From Taeniopygia guttata (lineage: Eukaryota; Chordata; Aves; Passeriformes; Estrildidae): a stretch of DNA of 64,000 bases. Within the stretch, counting starts at the first letter, position 1. Every line of letters begins with the position of its first letter. The position numbers were made by a program, and so were the translations under genes. The stretch is from positions 54,716,001 through 54,780,000 of the forward strand of contig NC_133030.1 of the NCBI RefSeq assembly GCF_048771995.1. Reading direction: 5' to 3'. Shown one piece after another: positions 41,801 to 54,086 of this stretch. The notes beneath the pieces are model-generated. The model was given only the letters and a program-made list of their open reading frames with translations, was not told the DNA's origin and made no database searches.

Positions 41801-43171
41801 TCTGAGCTGAAATCTCAGCCTCCTTTCACTGAAGTCCCTGGGCAGTGGGGATTTCACTCCTCTCCCTCCCACCCTCTGTCTGGGCTGTGATGGGTGAGCT
41901 CCTAAGCAAGACAGTGAATAGTTAAATACTCCCTCCTGTGAGAGTGTGTGAGGCAGGGTCTGAGCAGCTCAGCAAACCCATTGGAAGATGCCATCCCTGC
42001 ACTTCACAGCTTATGAAATAACCATGCACAAGGGAGCAAAACTCTGAGAAAGGATGAAATCTATTTCCAGAGTCCCAACATGTCTATTGACTGCAATTAT
42101 TTTTCAATCCCTGGCTTCTGCAGGCTGGACAGACCCAAGACAGGCAGTTCCTGTGTCACCTCAAGCAATAGCTGTTTCTATTCATTTGAACTCTTCACTC
42201 AGCTGCCTTAAGCCTGCTCTGGAGAAATGTGGCATTTTCCATCCTCAGGGCACTGCAATGTACGATAGCTCTGTGAATGGGCTGTATCAGCTAGTGGTCT
42301 GATGGGAGCCCTTTGCAAGGAAGGGATGGCAAAACCCCTCTCTTCCCTCTTCCCAAACATCTGGGCAGCCCTCAGGGTGGGCAGAGGGGAGTTTGTCTGC
42401 AGCAGGGCAGGAGCTGAGCAAGTGACTGCAGCCCAGCAGCACTGACAGGAGCACTTCTGCCAAAACCTGGAATCTCCTGCAGCATCCCCTGTGGCTTGTG
42501 CAGAGTTTGTTTGACCCTGGAGATAGCCATCCTTGGCATACTGGAATGCAGTGCTCTGAGGCAGGATGAGTGATGTGAACCCTTCCTGCCTTGTACAGCC
42601 TCCTGTGCTGTAACCATGACGATTCAGAGTGCAGAGACAGCTGTGGTTTGGTGGAAGGGGCTAGAACAGAGCTCAGCCACCTGCTGACCCACCTCCAGCA
42701 GCAGCAGCTCAGGGTTTGAGCAGGGCAGAAGTAGCAACAAAACCCAAAGATGCCATATTCACATCAGAAAGTGGAAACAACCCAGTGTGATTCAGGAAGA
42801 TTATTGTTCCTGCCTGGCTGGAAATCCACTTAGAAGAATGAAAAGTAAAACCATATCTGCTTACCCACTGAAATGGTATGTTTACACAGGTTTCAACATC
42901 TCTGATATCTCATGATTCCTCAGTGCTGGAGAAATAGTTGCCACTGTTTTATGGAGTTAAGCTAAGCTTTCCAGAGCACCAGGTGCAGGCCAGCATCTGC
43001 TGTCTGTGGGGAGAGAGATTGGTTCAGCAGCTACAGACTGCAACATCTTGCTCTGTCCTTGTATTTAGGCACAGGAAAGAATGGGTCAGATTTTCAGTCC
43101 AGGACTGACTTTGGAGACACAGTAATACCCTGTTAAGGACATCTCTAATTCTGCTGTTTTATGCATTTCAG
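35831..43171. other. Between the CpG island and the first coding exon
   Basis: If the island is the promoter of the exocyst-like gene, this is its first intron. I recognise no coding exon or transposon here. Confidence 0.5.
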
Positions 43172-43228
43172 TGATTGCCATCAACCAATTTGGTAAACCT
43201 CCTGTTGAAAGACCAGATAAATAGATAC
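43172..43228 (+). other. EXOC3L4: 5' UTR portion of the first coding exon
   Basis: A polypyrimidine-poor but usable acceptor (ttttatgcatttcag) ends at 43171. The stretch up to the ATG is open after the initial TGA. This implies an upstream non-coding exon, which I could not locate by eye. Confidence 0.5.
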
Positions 43229-43562
43229 ATGGAGTTAGACACCAGGAGTGTGACCTCAGAACCAGCCTCTCCACTGAACAGTCCAGGGGAAGAAAAGATG
43301 GAGATCACTTCTGAACTGAGCAGCTCAGATGTGCAGAGCAGGGACAGTGGGTTCTTTGAAAGAGGTATTAAAACAATGTTAAGCATCCGGAAATCAAAAC
43401 TAAATCTGAAAAAACAGAGAGGGAAGGAAGAGACAGGCACTTGGAATGCAAAAAGACTTCTGCAAACACTCAGGAGCTACGAGGAGAACAAACCCACAAT
43501 CTGCAATAGCGTGGAGAAGGCTTGTGAAATATGTGAGCCTATTGAAGCAAAACCTCTTTCAG
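43229..43562 (+). CDS. EXOC3L4: Coding exon 1 (residues 1-111, ends phase 1)
   Basis: The start is the ATG at 43229 (MELDTRSVTSEPASPLNSPG). The exon probably begins at 43172 after the acceptor tgcatttcag, and its first three bases in this frame are TGA, so no in-frame start lies further upstream in the exon. The ATG context has G at +4 but T at -3, so it is not an ideal Kozak site; the next methionine is residue 24. The donor is ctttcag/gtaaga. The encoded region is polar and acidic at first, then basic (KSKLNLKKQRGK), and probably disordered. Confidence 0.75.
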
Positions 43563-46500
43563 GTAAGACACAAAACCACCAGCCCCATGTTCCTGGCAGG
43601 ATAAATGTGACATTAATTTACAGTGTGCAAGGCTTGGGCCCAAGAGAGGTCCTAAAGAACTGGGCACCCCCTGCATGGACTGGCTGGGTGCTACCTGGCC
43701 CAGCCTGGGCAAGGCTCTGTCACTGAACATGCTGCTCTGTGGCCTCCTCTGTGTTAGTTTAGCCATATCAGCAGCCAATCTATCAACCTGTCAGTGTGAT
43801 ATTGCCCATCACACAAATCGGTCATGAAACTGCTGAGCACAGTTTGGGAACTGCTGGCCTGACAGTACTTACAAGGGCAGTGTCCTATTGCCTGCATTGC
43901 TGTCCTGGACAATTTCTGCTCCTCAGTTCTCAGACTGATGGTCCTCCAACTGTGCTCTGTAGGGTGCTGCAAGGCCTAGAGGGAAAGAAAGATGGCTTGA
44001 CTATGATTTGGCTTGGAGCTCCACTTTGCTTCCTAATCTTAGAGACTGCCTTGCAAAGAGACTTCCACAGATATTTTGCTTTCTTGCATGGACTTTCTAC
44101 CTGTCCTCACAACAGCAGTGTTGCAAGTATTTGATTTTTATCTTCCTCAGGCTGGTTACTCTCATATGTTTTGTCAGAATTGTATAGATAGGTCTCAGAC
44201 AAATTATAACAATTCCTTTTAGCACAGCTCTCACCTTCCCCCAGGTGTGAGCAGACTGCAATGAATTTGCTAATGGTTTGAGCACTGCTGTCCTCCACCT
44301 TCTCAAGGCAGAGGTGCTACAACGTATTTACCTGGAGATAGACTAAGGTGAAACATGACTTGGCCTTTCCTCAGCCTAAGTTTCTAGAAATAAATTCTTG
44401 GTGTACTGCATAGGGTGCCACAGTACCCTGGGGATCAGATACATGGGCTGACACTGCCTCACTGCTGTAATGCTCTACTGTGCTGGGAAGTGATTTACAG
44501 CTTTACATTTATACATTGTGGGTCTGAGCCAATCCTATACATTTTGCTAGTCAGATCTCCAAGGGTCAGAGATGAGGAGTGGCAGAAAATGTTACCACAA
44601 GCTTTCTGATCTCCTGAAATAAATGAGCTGAGAAATGGCATGAGTAAGGCCCATTCTCTGCCCAGTAGCTTGTGTTTGGCCTGGACTAGAGCAGCTCTGC
44701 CAGAAACACATCCCATCCTGAGATAATATGGCAAGTGGTGGAGATTCCACCACGTGCACTATTAAGCTGCATAATAGTTAATTGCCTTTCAATTGTCTTC
44801 CTTCAACCACCAGCTGGCTGATCTTGTATTGCTGAATTAAAGATCCATTTAGCACCAACATCACCTCCCTGAATAATTATCCTAGATGGTGATTAAATGG
44901 TGTTTTCTCACTTTGATAAACAGAACAGAATGTATTTCTCTAGTCTCTCACTGCAAGCATTTGTGTAAACACAGGTTTTATATTAATTTCTCTAGAAGAG
45001 ACTAAGTTAATTGGTAGAATTTCCCTCCTTTCTGAGTGCAGAAGCAATGGTAGCACCATATAGGCACTCAAAGATCTATGAGTTCTGTGATGCATCAATA
45101 GTTCAGTTATTTGGCATATTTCTGTCTTCATGTAGATACTCTTATGCTACAAAGATTACTTGGTACATATGGCATAAAACCTGTGTGCAGACAAGCCTAA
45201 GGGCAGAAATGATGTGCTATGAACCAGTCCTTCTTTGAGTGCTCTCCAATTTTTCTGTATAATTTTGTATGTGTATGTCCCAGAAGCAGTGGCCACACAT
45301 GCCCAAGGGATAGCCTTTCCCTTCTCTTTAGTATTTTTCTTTTGCCCAGTGTCAGAGTGGGATCTCCTGTTCAAAGCATCTGTTAGGGAGATGGAGAGGG
45401 TGAGAGCTCTCTGGGGTCTCTCAAAAGCTAACAGTGCTCTTGGATCTCCTCAGCACGTGGCAAATACTTCTTATCTTACTGGCAAATAAGCAGTGCTTCT
45501 TGCATGAGAAAGACATTGCAAAACAAGTGGGAAACTCAGTAGACCTCAGCCACTTTGGGAGGAGCAGTATTGGGTGACTTCCTGCAGCCAACACCAGCCT
45601 GTTCTGGCAGTGGGTGCCAAAAGCAAAGGAGGTAGAGAAACCCATGTGAGACTTGAGTACCAGGAGCACCACAAATCCACAGGTTCAGATGCCCCTACAA
45701 TGCTCACATCTCCCCAGACCACTGAGGGACAGCCCTGCTCAGCACTTGGGAAATAAACATCAGTGGTGTGAGACTGTGCTTGGCACCTGTCTGTGGGCTT
45801 ACAGACAGGAGGCTCTCTCTGGTATCCCTGGTATCTCTGAGGACATGCTTGTGAGTAGGCTGGGACACACATAACCACTGAGAGAGAGATCTGACCCAAG
45901 AGTTCAGGACACTCAAAGGGGTCTGTCCTCCCACTGCCTCTGCCAGAACCCTGTGCACCCTCCCTGCCCTCTTGGGCAGCACACTGAAATGCCCTTTCAG
46001 CCAGACATGCCTGAGCTGGGCTACACCACCATGGCCAACACAGCAGCACAGCTGTGCTGAGCACAGTGGTCTGCAGGGAAACAAGGACACCCACGCTGAA
46101 GGAAATCCTGCTGGTAAGGTATATCCTGAACCATTCCTGCTGCCAGTTCCACCCCATCTCCACACCAGCAGAAGGGCAGAGCCAGAGGGGCAGGGTTTTA
46201 TGCAGCCTGAGCCTCCAGTATCCCTCTGTGCAGCCTCATCAGCCATTTCTTGAGGCCTTCCTGCAGAGCTATCAGCAGGTTTTTTGATATTTCCTGTCTC
46301 TGTAACCAGCTGTTTAGGGATGTGGCTCAATTTGCAGCAATTGCTTTCCCACTGTTTTCCTCTCCTGTGTCAAACAGGAGCTGGAGATATCAGGGAGGCC
46401 CAGGGGTAGTCTCAGAGGCACTGCTGGTACCTGACTACACTGAACTGCCCCCTGCAAGCCTCCCTGTCAGGCATCTTGTCCTGTTACTAACCTGTCAATA

Positions 46501-49500
46501 GCCTAATGCCTGCTTTCTCCCAACCCCTTCCCCCTGTTTCTGCAGTAATGGAAATCAATGAACTTATTCAAAAAAGACAACTTTTGGAAGCATTTGCAAG
46601 TATCAAGTTAATGGAAGATGAGACTATCTCTGAACGGGATTCTGAGAAATACAGCGATAACCCCCAGGAGCTCGTACGGAAATCCAAGGATGTGGATTTG
46701 CTTTACAGCTCCATCACAAATGCAATCAAGTCCATAGTGGAGGGAACACTGGAGGATCCCACTTTACAGCATACCATGCTCACCTCCATGGTGACTTTAA
46801 TTGCCCTTGAAGAAGCAGCTCATTCCAGCACAGACAATGCTGCTCGTCCTGGGTCAGATTTGCTTGGGAGGCCCAGAAAGTGGAGGGAGCAATGGAGGGA
46901 AGCTGTCAATGAGAGTGCAAGAAAAAGAGTCCTGAAGGCACCCATGGCATCAAGGGAAGAAACAACTTCTTGGCTTGATCTCCACTTACATTTCCTCCAG
47001 GAACACCTGAGGGAAGATTTACTGAAAATCAAGTCATCAGTAAAAAAATGCTATCCAGAGGAGTACCAGGTGTGTGACACATATGTGGAAGCTTTTCACA
47101 ATGCCATTGCCTCACATTTGCAAGAACTCTCCCAAGGACCACTGGATTTCCATGAGCTCTACACCTTGCTTGACTGGGTGGCCAACACCTACCAGAGGTG
47201 AGCTGCTGTGTTTGTCACAATGCCTCTGCCTCCTCCAGGGAGCCATGGGGCTGTGGGTACTCCAAAAGCACCCGGCCATTCTCAGTTTTCCAAGCAAGTG
47301 AGCGAGATGCAATGACTACAGTGGAACCAGATAGTAAATCTATTAATAGGTCGGGACAAAGGTCTGTGGATAAAGCACTTGCTGCTTTTTACAGATCTAC
47401 ATCACCCCATTTTCCCCTCCCTCTCCCACTTGTTGCTCCTCATGCCAGGAAGCTCCTCCCTGCATTTGATAAACCTGCTCCTTTCTGCATTTATTTTGCA
47501 AGATCCAACAACTGTTCAGTGGCTTTTCCAGGCACAGGCAGGGGCCTGTGGGGGAGATCTTACTGTTTAATTAAAAATGTGATGCATTTGGAAATGGGCC
47601 ATGTTAACCCCCAGGCATGAGGTCAGAGTCCTCTAAAAGAGGAGTCAAGACATCATTAGGGGTAATTAGACACATGAAAACAAAGGCTCTGTCTCAGATG
47701 TGTCTGCTGGTTGAATGGGAGAGGTTTAGCTCCTTGCAGTTCAGGGGTCTGGAAAATAAGCATGTGAAAACAGTTCAGTCAAAGCAAAATTGTGTCTGTC
47801 CTGCTAGCTGGCCTTCAAGTATGGCCTGAACCAGATGTTCAAGGAAGGGAGAAACACAAACCCATTGCAGCCCTCAAATAAACAAGGAAGAAGGCAGGAG
47901 CATCAGCATTGATCCAAACAGTGGGTCAAAATTGTGAGAAAGAAGGCAGTGACAGAGCAGGGCAAGCAGCAGCACACTGTTGCCCAGAACATCTCTAGCC
48001 TGGGGCAGCTTTTGGGTAAGAAACATTCCGATTGCAGGTGGTCTTTGGTTTGAACAGCCCTCAAGAGGTTTCTTCTGTGAACTTAACCCAGTTGCTCTTA
48101 AAACCCCACCTAGAATGTGGTGATCATAATGATGTATGTAACCCCCTCAGCATCACAAATCCCTGCAGATCTCATCTGAAGGGAAATTCCTGCATGGCCC
48201 CACCCCGGCATTGCAGGAGAGAAGGAAAGAAATGAGCTTCAGCAGCCAGATTCTGTACCAAAGAAACGTGCCCCTGTCATATTTCTCTAAATTGCTGTGA
48301 AAGGGTTTATTGAGAGTTTGCAGTTATTTGGGGTACTGCTTGCAATCACCTGGCTGTTCTGGGCTGTTTCTACTTGATTTTCCCATTCAAAAAAACTTAA
48401 TTGTCTCTTGGAATAAATAATCAAAAAGGAAGTGATTGACTGACACAAACTCATCATTGATGTTACAACTCAAACAAATTAAAAAAAAAAAAAAAGAGGT
48501 GGGAATAAGCCCCTTGAATACACATTTGTCCTTTCAGTGGTGGAGAGTTCGTATTTAAATCTGTGTTCTCCTTTAGAATGAGCAGCAGGTTCTGGCAGCA
48601 GCTGGGCTGTGCAATGCTCCACGTGTGGAGATGTTCCTCTCTGGGAAATCTGAACCATGACCATGGAAGTATTGACTCCAGGACATCAGCAGGCTGAACT
48701 TATTTAATGCTGAGCAGCCACTCTGCAGCAGCCTGACCTTGTACATTACAGTGCTCACTTCTATCTGAGCCTAACTGTGGGCGCAGGGCTGGTGTGGCAA
48801 TGGGAACCCTTTTTGGTGGCTGAGCAAATATGCAGGCTGTGTGTAGGACATTGCAGCCGTGTTCCTCGATTAACAAGAAGACAGCTCAAAACTTAGGCCC
48901 CACCTTCATCGAGGGCATGAATTTTGTTCTTTCTCTTTTCCACTTTCACTGCCCTGCAAGATGCAGTGCCTCCTCAGTCTGTGGCAGGTTGTAGGAGTAG
49001 CACATTCAATTGTGCAGGCTAATAACATTTTTCCTGTCCCAGAGAGAGGAACACAGGCACTCCCTCCCTTCCCCTGCTTCTGTGCTAATCAGCTGGCCTG
49101 ATTACATGTCAGTCCAGAGGAAAGACAGCAGCAAAGTCTTGTGTCAGCTGAGCCCTTGTGGAGTCAGACTCTGTAGCTGCACATCCACCCACCACTTCCA
49201 TCTGCAGGGGAACGTGGCTCGTGTCCCAGGCATGGGAGTGCCTTCCAGGTCCTGCTCTGCCACCTCCCCTTGATCAGAATAATGCACAGTGACAAATCAC
49301 AGGCTGACACGAGCTGTGATATGACACTGCAGAGGAGGCAGGGAGATGGGCTAACTCCAAAGCAACACGCTACTACAGGAATTACCCTGAAAGGCATTTT
49401 GCAAGCCTCTAGTCGAATGAATCAGCTTCACGTTGTTTATTTTAAAAAGTAAATTCTCATAGCACTTTTCATGTCCAAACAACTCAGAAGTCTCATGATT

Positions 49501-52500
49501 TCTGAAGTGGGCTGGAACCTTAGATCATTTTGGGTTTGAATAATTAGGATTCTGAATAGAAAGGAAAGATTTTCTTGTTAAACCTTGAAAACAAGCAGCA
49601 CAATTTAAGCTTTAAGTATATTTCTCATGGCTTAGTAATTACGTAGCTCATGCTGCATGAATATTCCATCAGTTTATTCACACTCTGAGGCATTATAATT
49701 TTTTCATTTGATTCTTTCCAGTGAACACTTTCTGGGTCATCCTCAGCTCAAACCAGAGGTTAAGACAGAAAATCTGTCCTTGCTGTTAACACCAGCTGAT
49801 TGGGATAAACTGAAAAATGACTACATCACTTCTGCAAAGGTGAGAGTTTTGACTTCGTCCCCACATGCCCCCCAGGGAAGGTACAGGAGCCCCAGCCTCC
49901 CAGACAGAGGTCTTGGATGACTACATTGTGGTTTCCAGCCCCACCACGTTCTGAATCCTACTGGCCCAACACAGAGTAGCCTCTACTCGAAAGCAAAAAA
50001 TTCCTGAATACCACCTTGGGGACCCAAGCAGAGCCAACAGGAATGTACCAGACCCACTCAGTATGGCAGAATCAAGTAATCAATCAAGTATCACTTACTG
50101 AAAGGTCCTCACTGGGCTTCAGCAGATTGTACACATTGAAAAGTCAGGGGCAAAGGCATTTTAGCAGCAGCTGTCCCTGTGTGGGATCTCCTCCAGCTCA
50201 GCTGAGGTGTGCTACCGGCAGACTTTGGGCATCCCCACCAGAGGACACACTCATGGTTTGTGTCTGCTGATGAAGCCGGTTCCCTGTTGTCTTTCTGCAG
50301 TCCTTGTCTGGCACTCTGTGTAAGACTTTCCTGGCTCTTTGCTGGGCTCAGACATTTTCTTGCAAATCAATTCTGAATCAGGGCACAGCTCAAGGTGAGC
50401 TCAAGGTACTTAGCTGAATGAAATCAGTATTGCTCCACCGTGCTGGGGAAAGATCACTTTGTTTCACCAGCAACAAGATTGATTAATCAGCCAGGACTGA
50501 GCAGTGCTGCTGCTTACCTGACTGGCTGTACCCTGGAAAGGACTGGTTTGATCTTTAATCCTGACCTGGTGCATTCCATGTGCTGGAGGACTTTGCAATC
50601 AAACAAACAGCTGACCCACCGTTTCCCTGCCAGGAAAGCAACTCTCCTTTGATTTGGGAGTACCTTGCACACACAGAGCACAGCTCCCCATATCTCCCGA
50701 GGTCTGGAGCAAGGTCTGAGACTGCTCCCCTTTCCATGCCGTGCGTGGTGGTCACACCCACGTGCTGATGGAGCAAAAAGCAGCGAGTGCTGCACTTATG
50801 TTTGCTTCGTTATCCTGAGCTGCATGTTTCCTTCCTATGTTTAACATTTAGGGGAAAATCAAAAGTTATTTTGGAAACATCCTGAGACTAGAGGTCACGG
50901 AGAAGTGGGAGAAGGAAGTGCATTTAGAAGAGAAGGAAAACCTCTACCACGCCTCACTCTCTTTTGATATTCAAACGGTATTTAATTAGCTGGGGGAAAG
51001 TGGGGAGGGGGGGGGTCTGTGTGGCTCCAGGGAAACTGGATCGTTTCCTTCTGGGGTGGAGGTACCGCCTCCTGCGATAATTTATGTAAGTCACACACTG
51101 GCAGAATACATTAGAGCAGAAAATGCCGTTTATTACAACTTTTAGCTCTGCCGCTTGCCTTCTAGCTGCAAATTAAACCTGCTGTCAATTGTGTCAGCAA
51201 CATAATAGGCAACTGATTTTAAAGTCCCTAAACCTCTTTGATTAGGAAGAAGAAAGAGAATTGGAAAAAAGGTGGAAAGAAAAGGTTTATTTGAAAAAAA
51301 CCTTTGGCTTAAAGAGCAGCTTTGTCCCAGGGCTATGGAAGCTGGGGAAAGGCTGTAGGCAGTGACAGCCGCTCCAATTTAAACTGTACAAAAAACAAAA
51401 GCTCCTACTAGCTTTAGGGACTACAGGGTAATAAAGGCAGGAGGGGTTTGGATTAATTCTCATCACTCAATTGGTTGAGTCACTTAATTAAATAATACTA
51501 ACAGAAAAAGAAAGTGAGAGAGAAAGAAAGAAAATCAAAGAGTTTTGCCTGCTGATGTGACTCCTTTTTTCCATAGAGGAATATGACACATTATGTGATC
51601 ACAAGGAAGGCAGGTCTGAATTGATTTAGCAGATGGATAGGAAGCCATGGGAAGTACCAGAGTAGGACTGCAACACACCTCAGTCCACAAGTACAGCTGA
51701 GGTTGTGGGAATGGGAATCTGGGAGGAGTTCCATTGCAAACAAGAGTTCAGGGTGATGCCTGACCCTCTGTGCTGCCCTGGTATCACTCCTGAGAAGGGG
51801 GCTTGTGTGGGCCCTCAGGGATGGGGCTTATAGTCATCCTTATCATGGGGGTCATACACGGTTCAGCTCAGCTCCCCTTGGGCTTTGGCTTGGGGGAATT
51901 CCAGCAATTCCCCCCAAAAGAGGTGGATGACATCAGGACACCCCAGAGCTCCAGCCAGCACTGCCTCTAGCTCACACTCAGACAGTAGAAGGGCATGAGG
52001 CCATTGGGGTGGATAATTACATCACAAATAATTTGGTGCTTCTTGGCCCATTCTGCATTATAATTTTTAAAACTGCCAGAGATTAATGAAAACCTCCTGG
52101 CAACAAGTTGGCTGTTTGCCCCTTTGCTAAATGAACTGTTCTTACCAGCCAAAGCTGCATGAGATCCTTGTGAAGGATGTTTCACCAGTGCTTGTCCCAC
52201 TCACTGGAGTTTCTTCATTCCCTTTTCTAGATCATTGGGCAGCACGTGAAGTTATCTGGAGCTATCAGCAGAAGCCTGGAAACAAAAATGCTTGAGTTGT
52301 GCATGGCAGAGCTCCTCGAATTCATACCAAGGTCATCACTTATCTGGGCAACACTTTCTTTCTAAATGAGTCCCACACTGGTAAAAAAACAGGGGAAAGG
52401 TCCAGGCACTAGACCAGACACTGGCACTGAGCAGGCACAAGGCTGATGCTGGGAGAATTCGAGATCACGATGAGCCCAGTAAACAGCAAGCTGCAAAACA

Positions 52501-54054
52501 ACTTGGAGGGAGACATAAACAGACCCAGATAGGACTCTGTGAATTCAAAAATCTAATGTCAGAGGTCTGGGAAGTAGCTGCTATCTGGAAAGGGATAGGA
52601 TCACTGCAGTGATCCCATCCACGCAGGACTTTTGACACTGGATACTGGTCACTTGCAGTTTAGTCATGAGCAAGCAGTATTTATGGATCCCTCAGCCCAA
52701 AAGGCTGTTTGTCCAAAACATCATTTAGATATCCTGGGATGAGTCCTGCTGAGTGGTTTGCTCTGGCATCCCATGGCTATGGGCATAAAAAATGGCTGAT
52801 GAGACCCTCTCTGCTATAACCTGGCAAAGCTGGGCTGCCTCCCGAGTCCCTTAAAATTTACCCAAAGTCCAAAGGAAATCGCTGGAATAATTTTTTTGCT
52901 TTTTTCTTTTTCTTTTGTTCTCTTTTCTATTTTTTTTCTTATTTCTTTTCTTTCTTTTTAATTGTTAAAAAAAAAAAAAAAACAAATCTGTGTAAAATGA
53001 ACGCTGGAGCAGCCAGGGCTCTCAGATTAAGGGAACACTGACACTTAAGCTTTTTCTTAAACAATTCTGAGATGTAAGTGGCTGGTGCCAGCTCAAGCAG
53101 GTTCCTTTACCCTGACAAAGAATGGGACTAGCAGGCAAAGCCTGCCTGAGCACACAGCCTCCTCCGTTCAGCATGGATGTGGCTGTGAAACAGCTGTCAA
53201 CCCCATGAAATTGGTGCTACACTAAAAACAACTACCTAACAACCACACTGAGGTTTTGGAGGGGAGGGAAGGTAGGTGTGCTGCCCTATTCCTATACATT
53301 TTCTCTTATAAAATCAGCCCTGTGTTCTCTAAAGGCACATAATATATTGCCCCAAAAGCCAGTAAAATGAAAGCTCAGACTTATAAGCCTGTGTACCACA
53401 CCTGCAATTAATCCCTCAACATGAGGAAAAGTCAGAGATTTGGCTTCCCAACATCCCTGGCATCTCTCCAAAAGTGCTGTGTACCTGCTCAGGCAAGCAC
53501 ACCCTAAACCCAAAATTATCTGCCATCTACTCCCTCCACTGCACACACTTGTTATGACAACTGGAAAAAACTTGTCTGCATACAGAGGGGACAGGTTGGG
53601 CCAGCCATGGGTGTCTCCTGACACCACCATGTACACAGAAGATGAGGCATCCTCTGTGCCCCACCATTAGTGTTACCTGGGTGTATTTTCCTACAGGTTT
53701 GAGCAGGAGTTCATGGCGTGGAGCACTGCCCAGGACAGCCCCATCTTTGTGCCCTATCTTGTTGCCTACATCAACAACTTCCATGACCTGGTGTAAGTCT
53801 GCTCCCCTCAAGCCAAACTGCTGTGTTTCTGGGGTCTGGGGGGTGGCAGGATCTGGAAAGGAAAGACTAAGCTCTCCTTGAGGTGCCCCGGTGGGTGCTC
53901 AGCCTCCAGCCCTTCTAATCTCATGGGAGGATTTCCCCCAAGGGATGCAAATAAAAGCCACAGGGGTGAAGAGACAGAAATATGGATGGATGCAGTGCTT
54001 GCGTGAGAGTTTTGAACTCATTTTCAGAGCATCTTTTTCATCCTCAGGGGAGGT

Positions 54055-54086
<32 letters not shown>

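Noticed and set aside
1..43171. Exons of CDC42BPB, the neighbour expected from human synteny
   Set aside because: No kinase or coiled-coil coding exon is recognisable on either strand.
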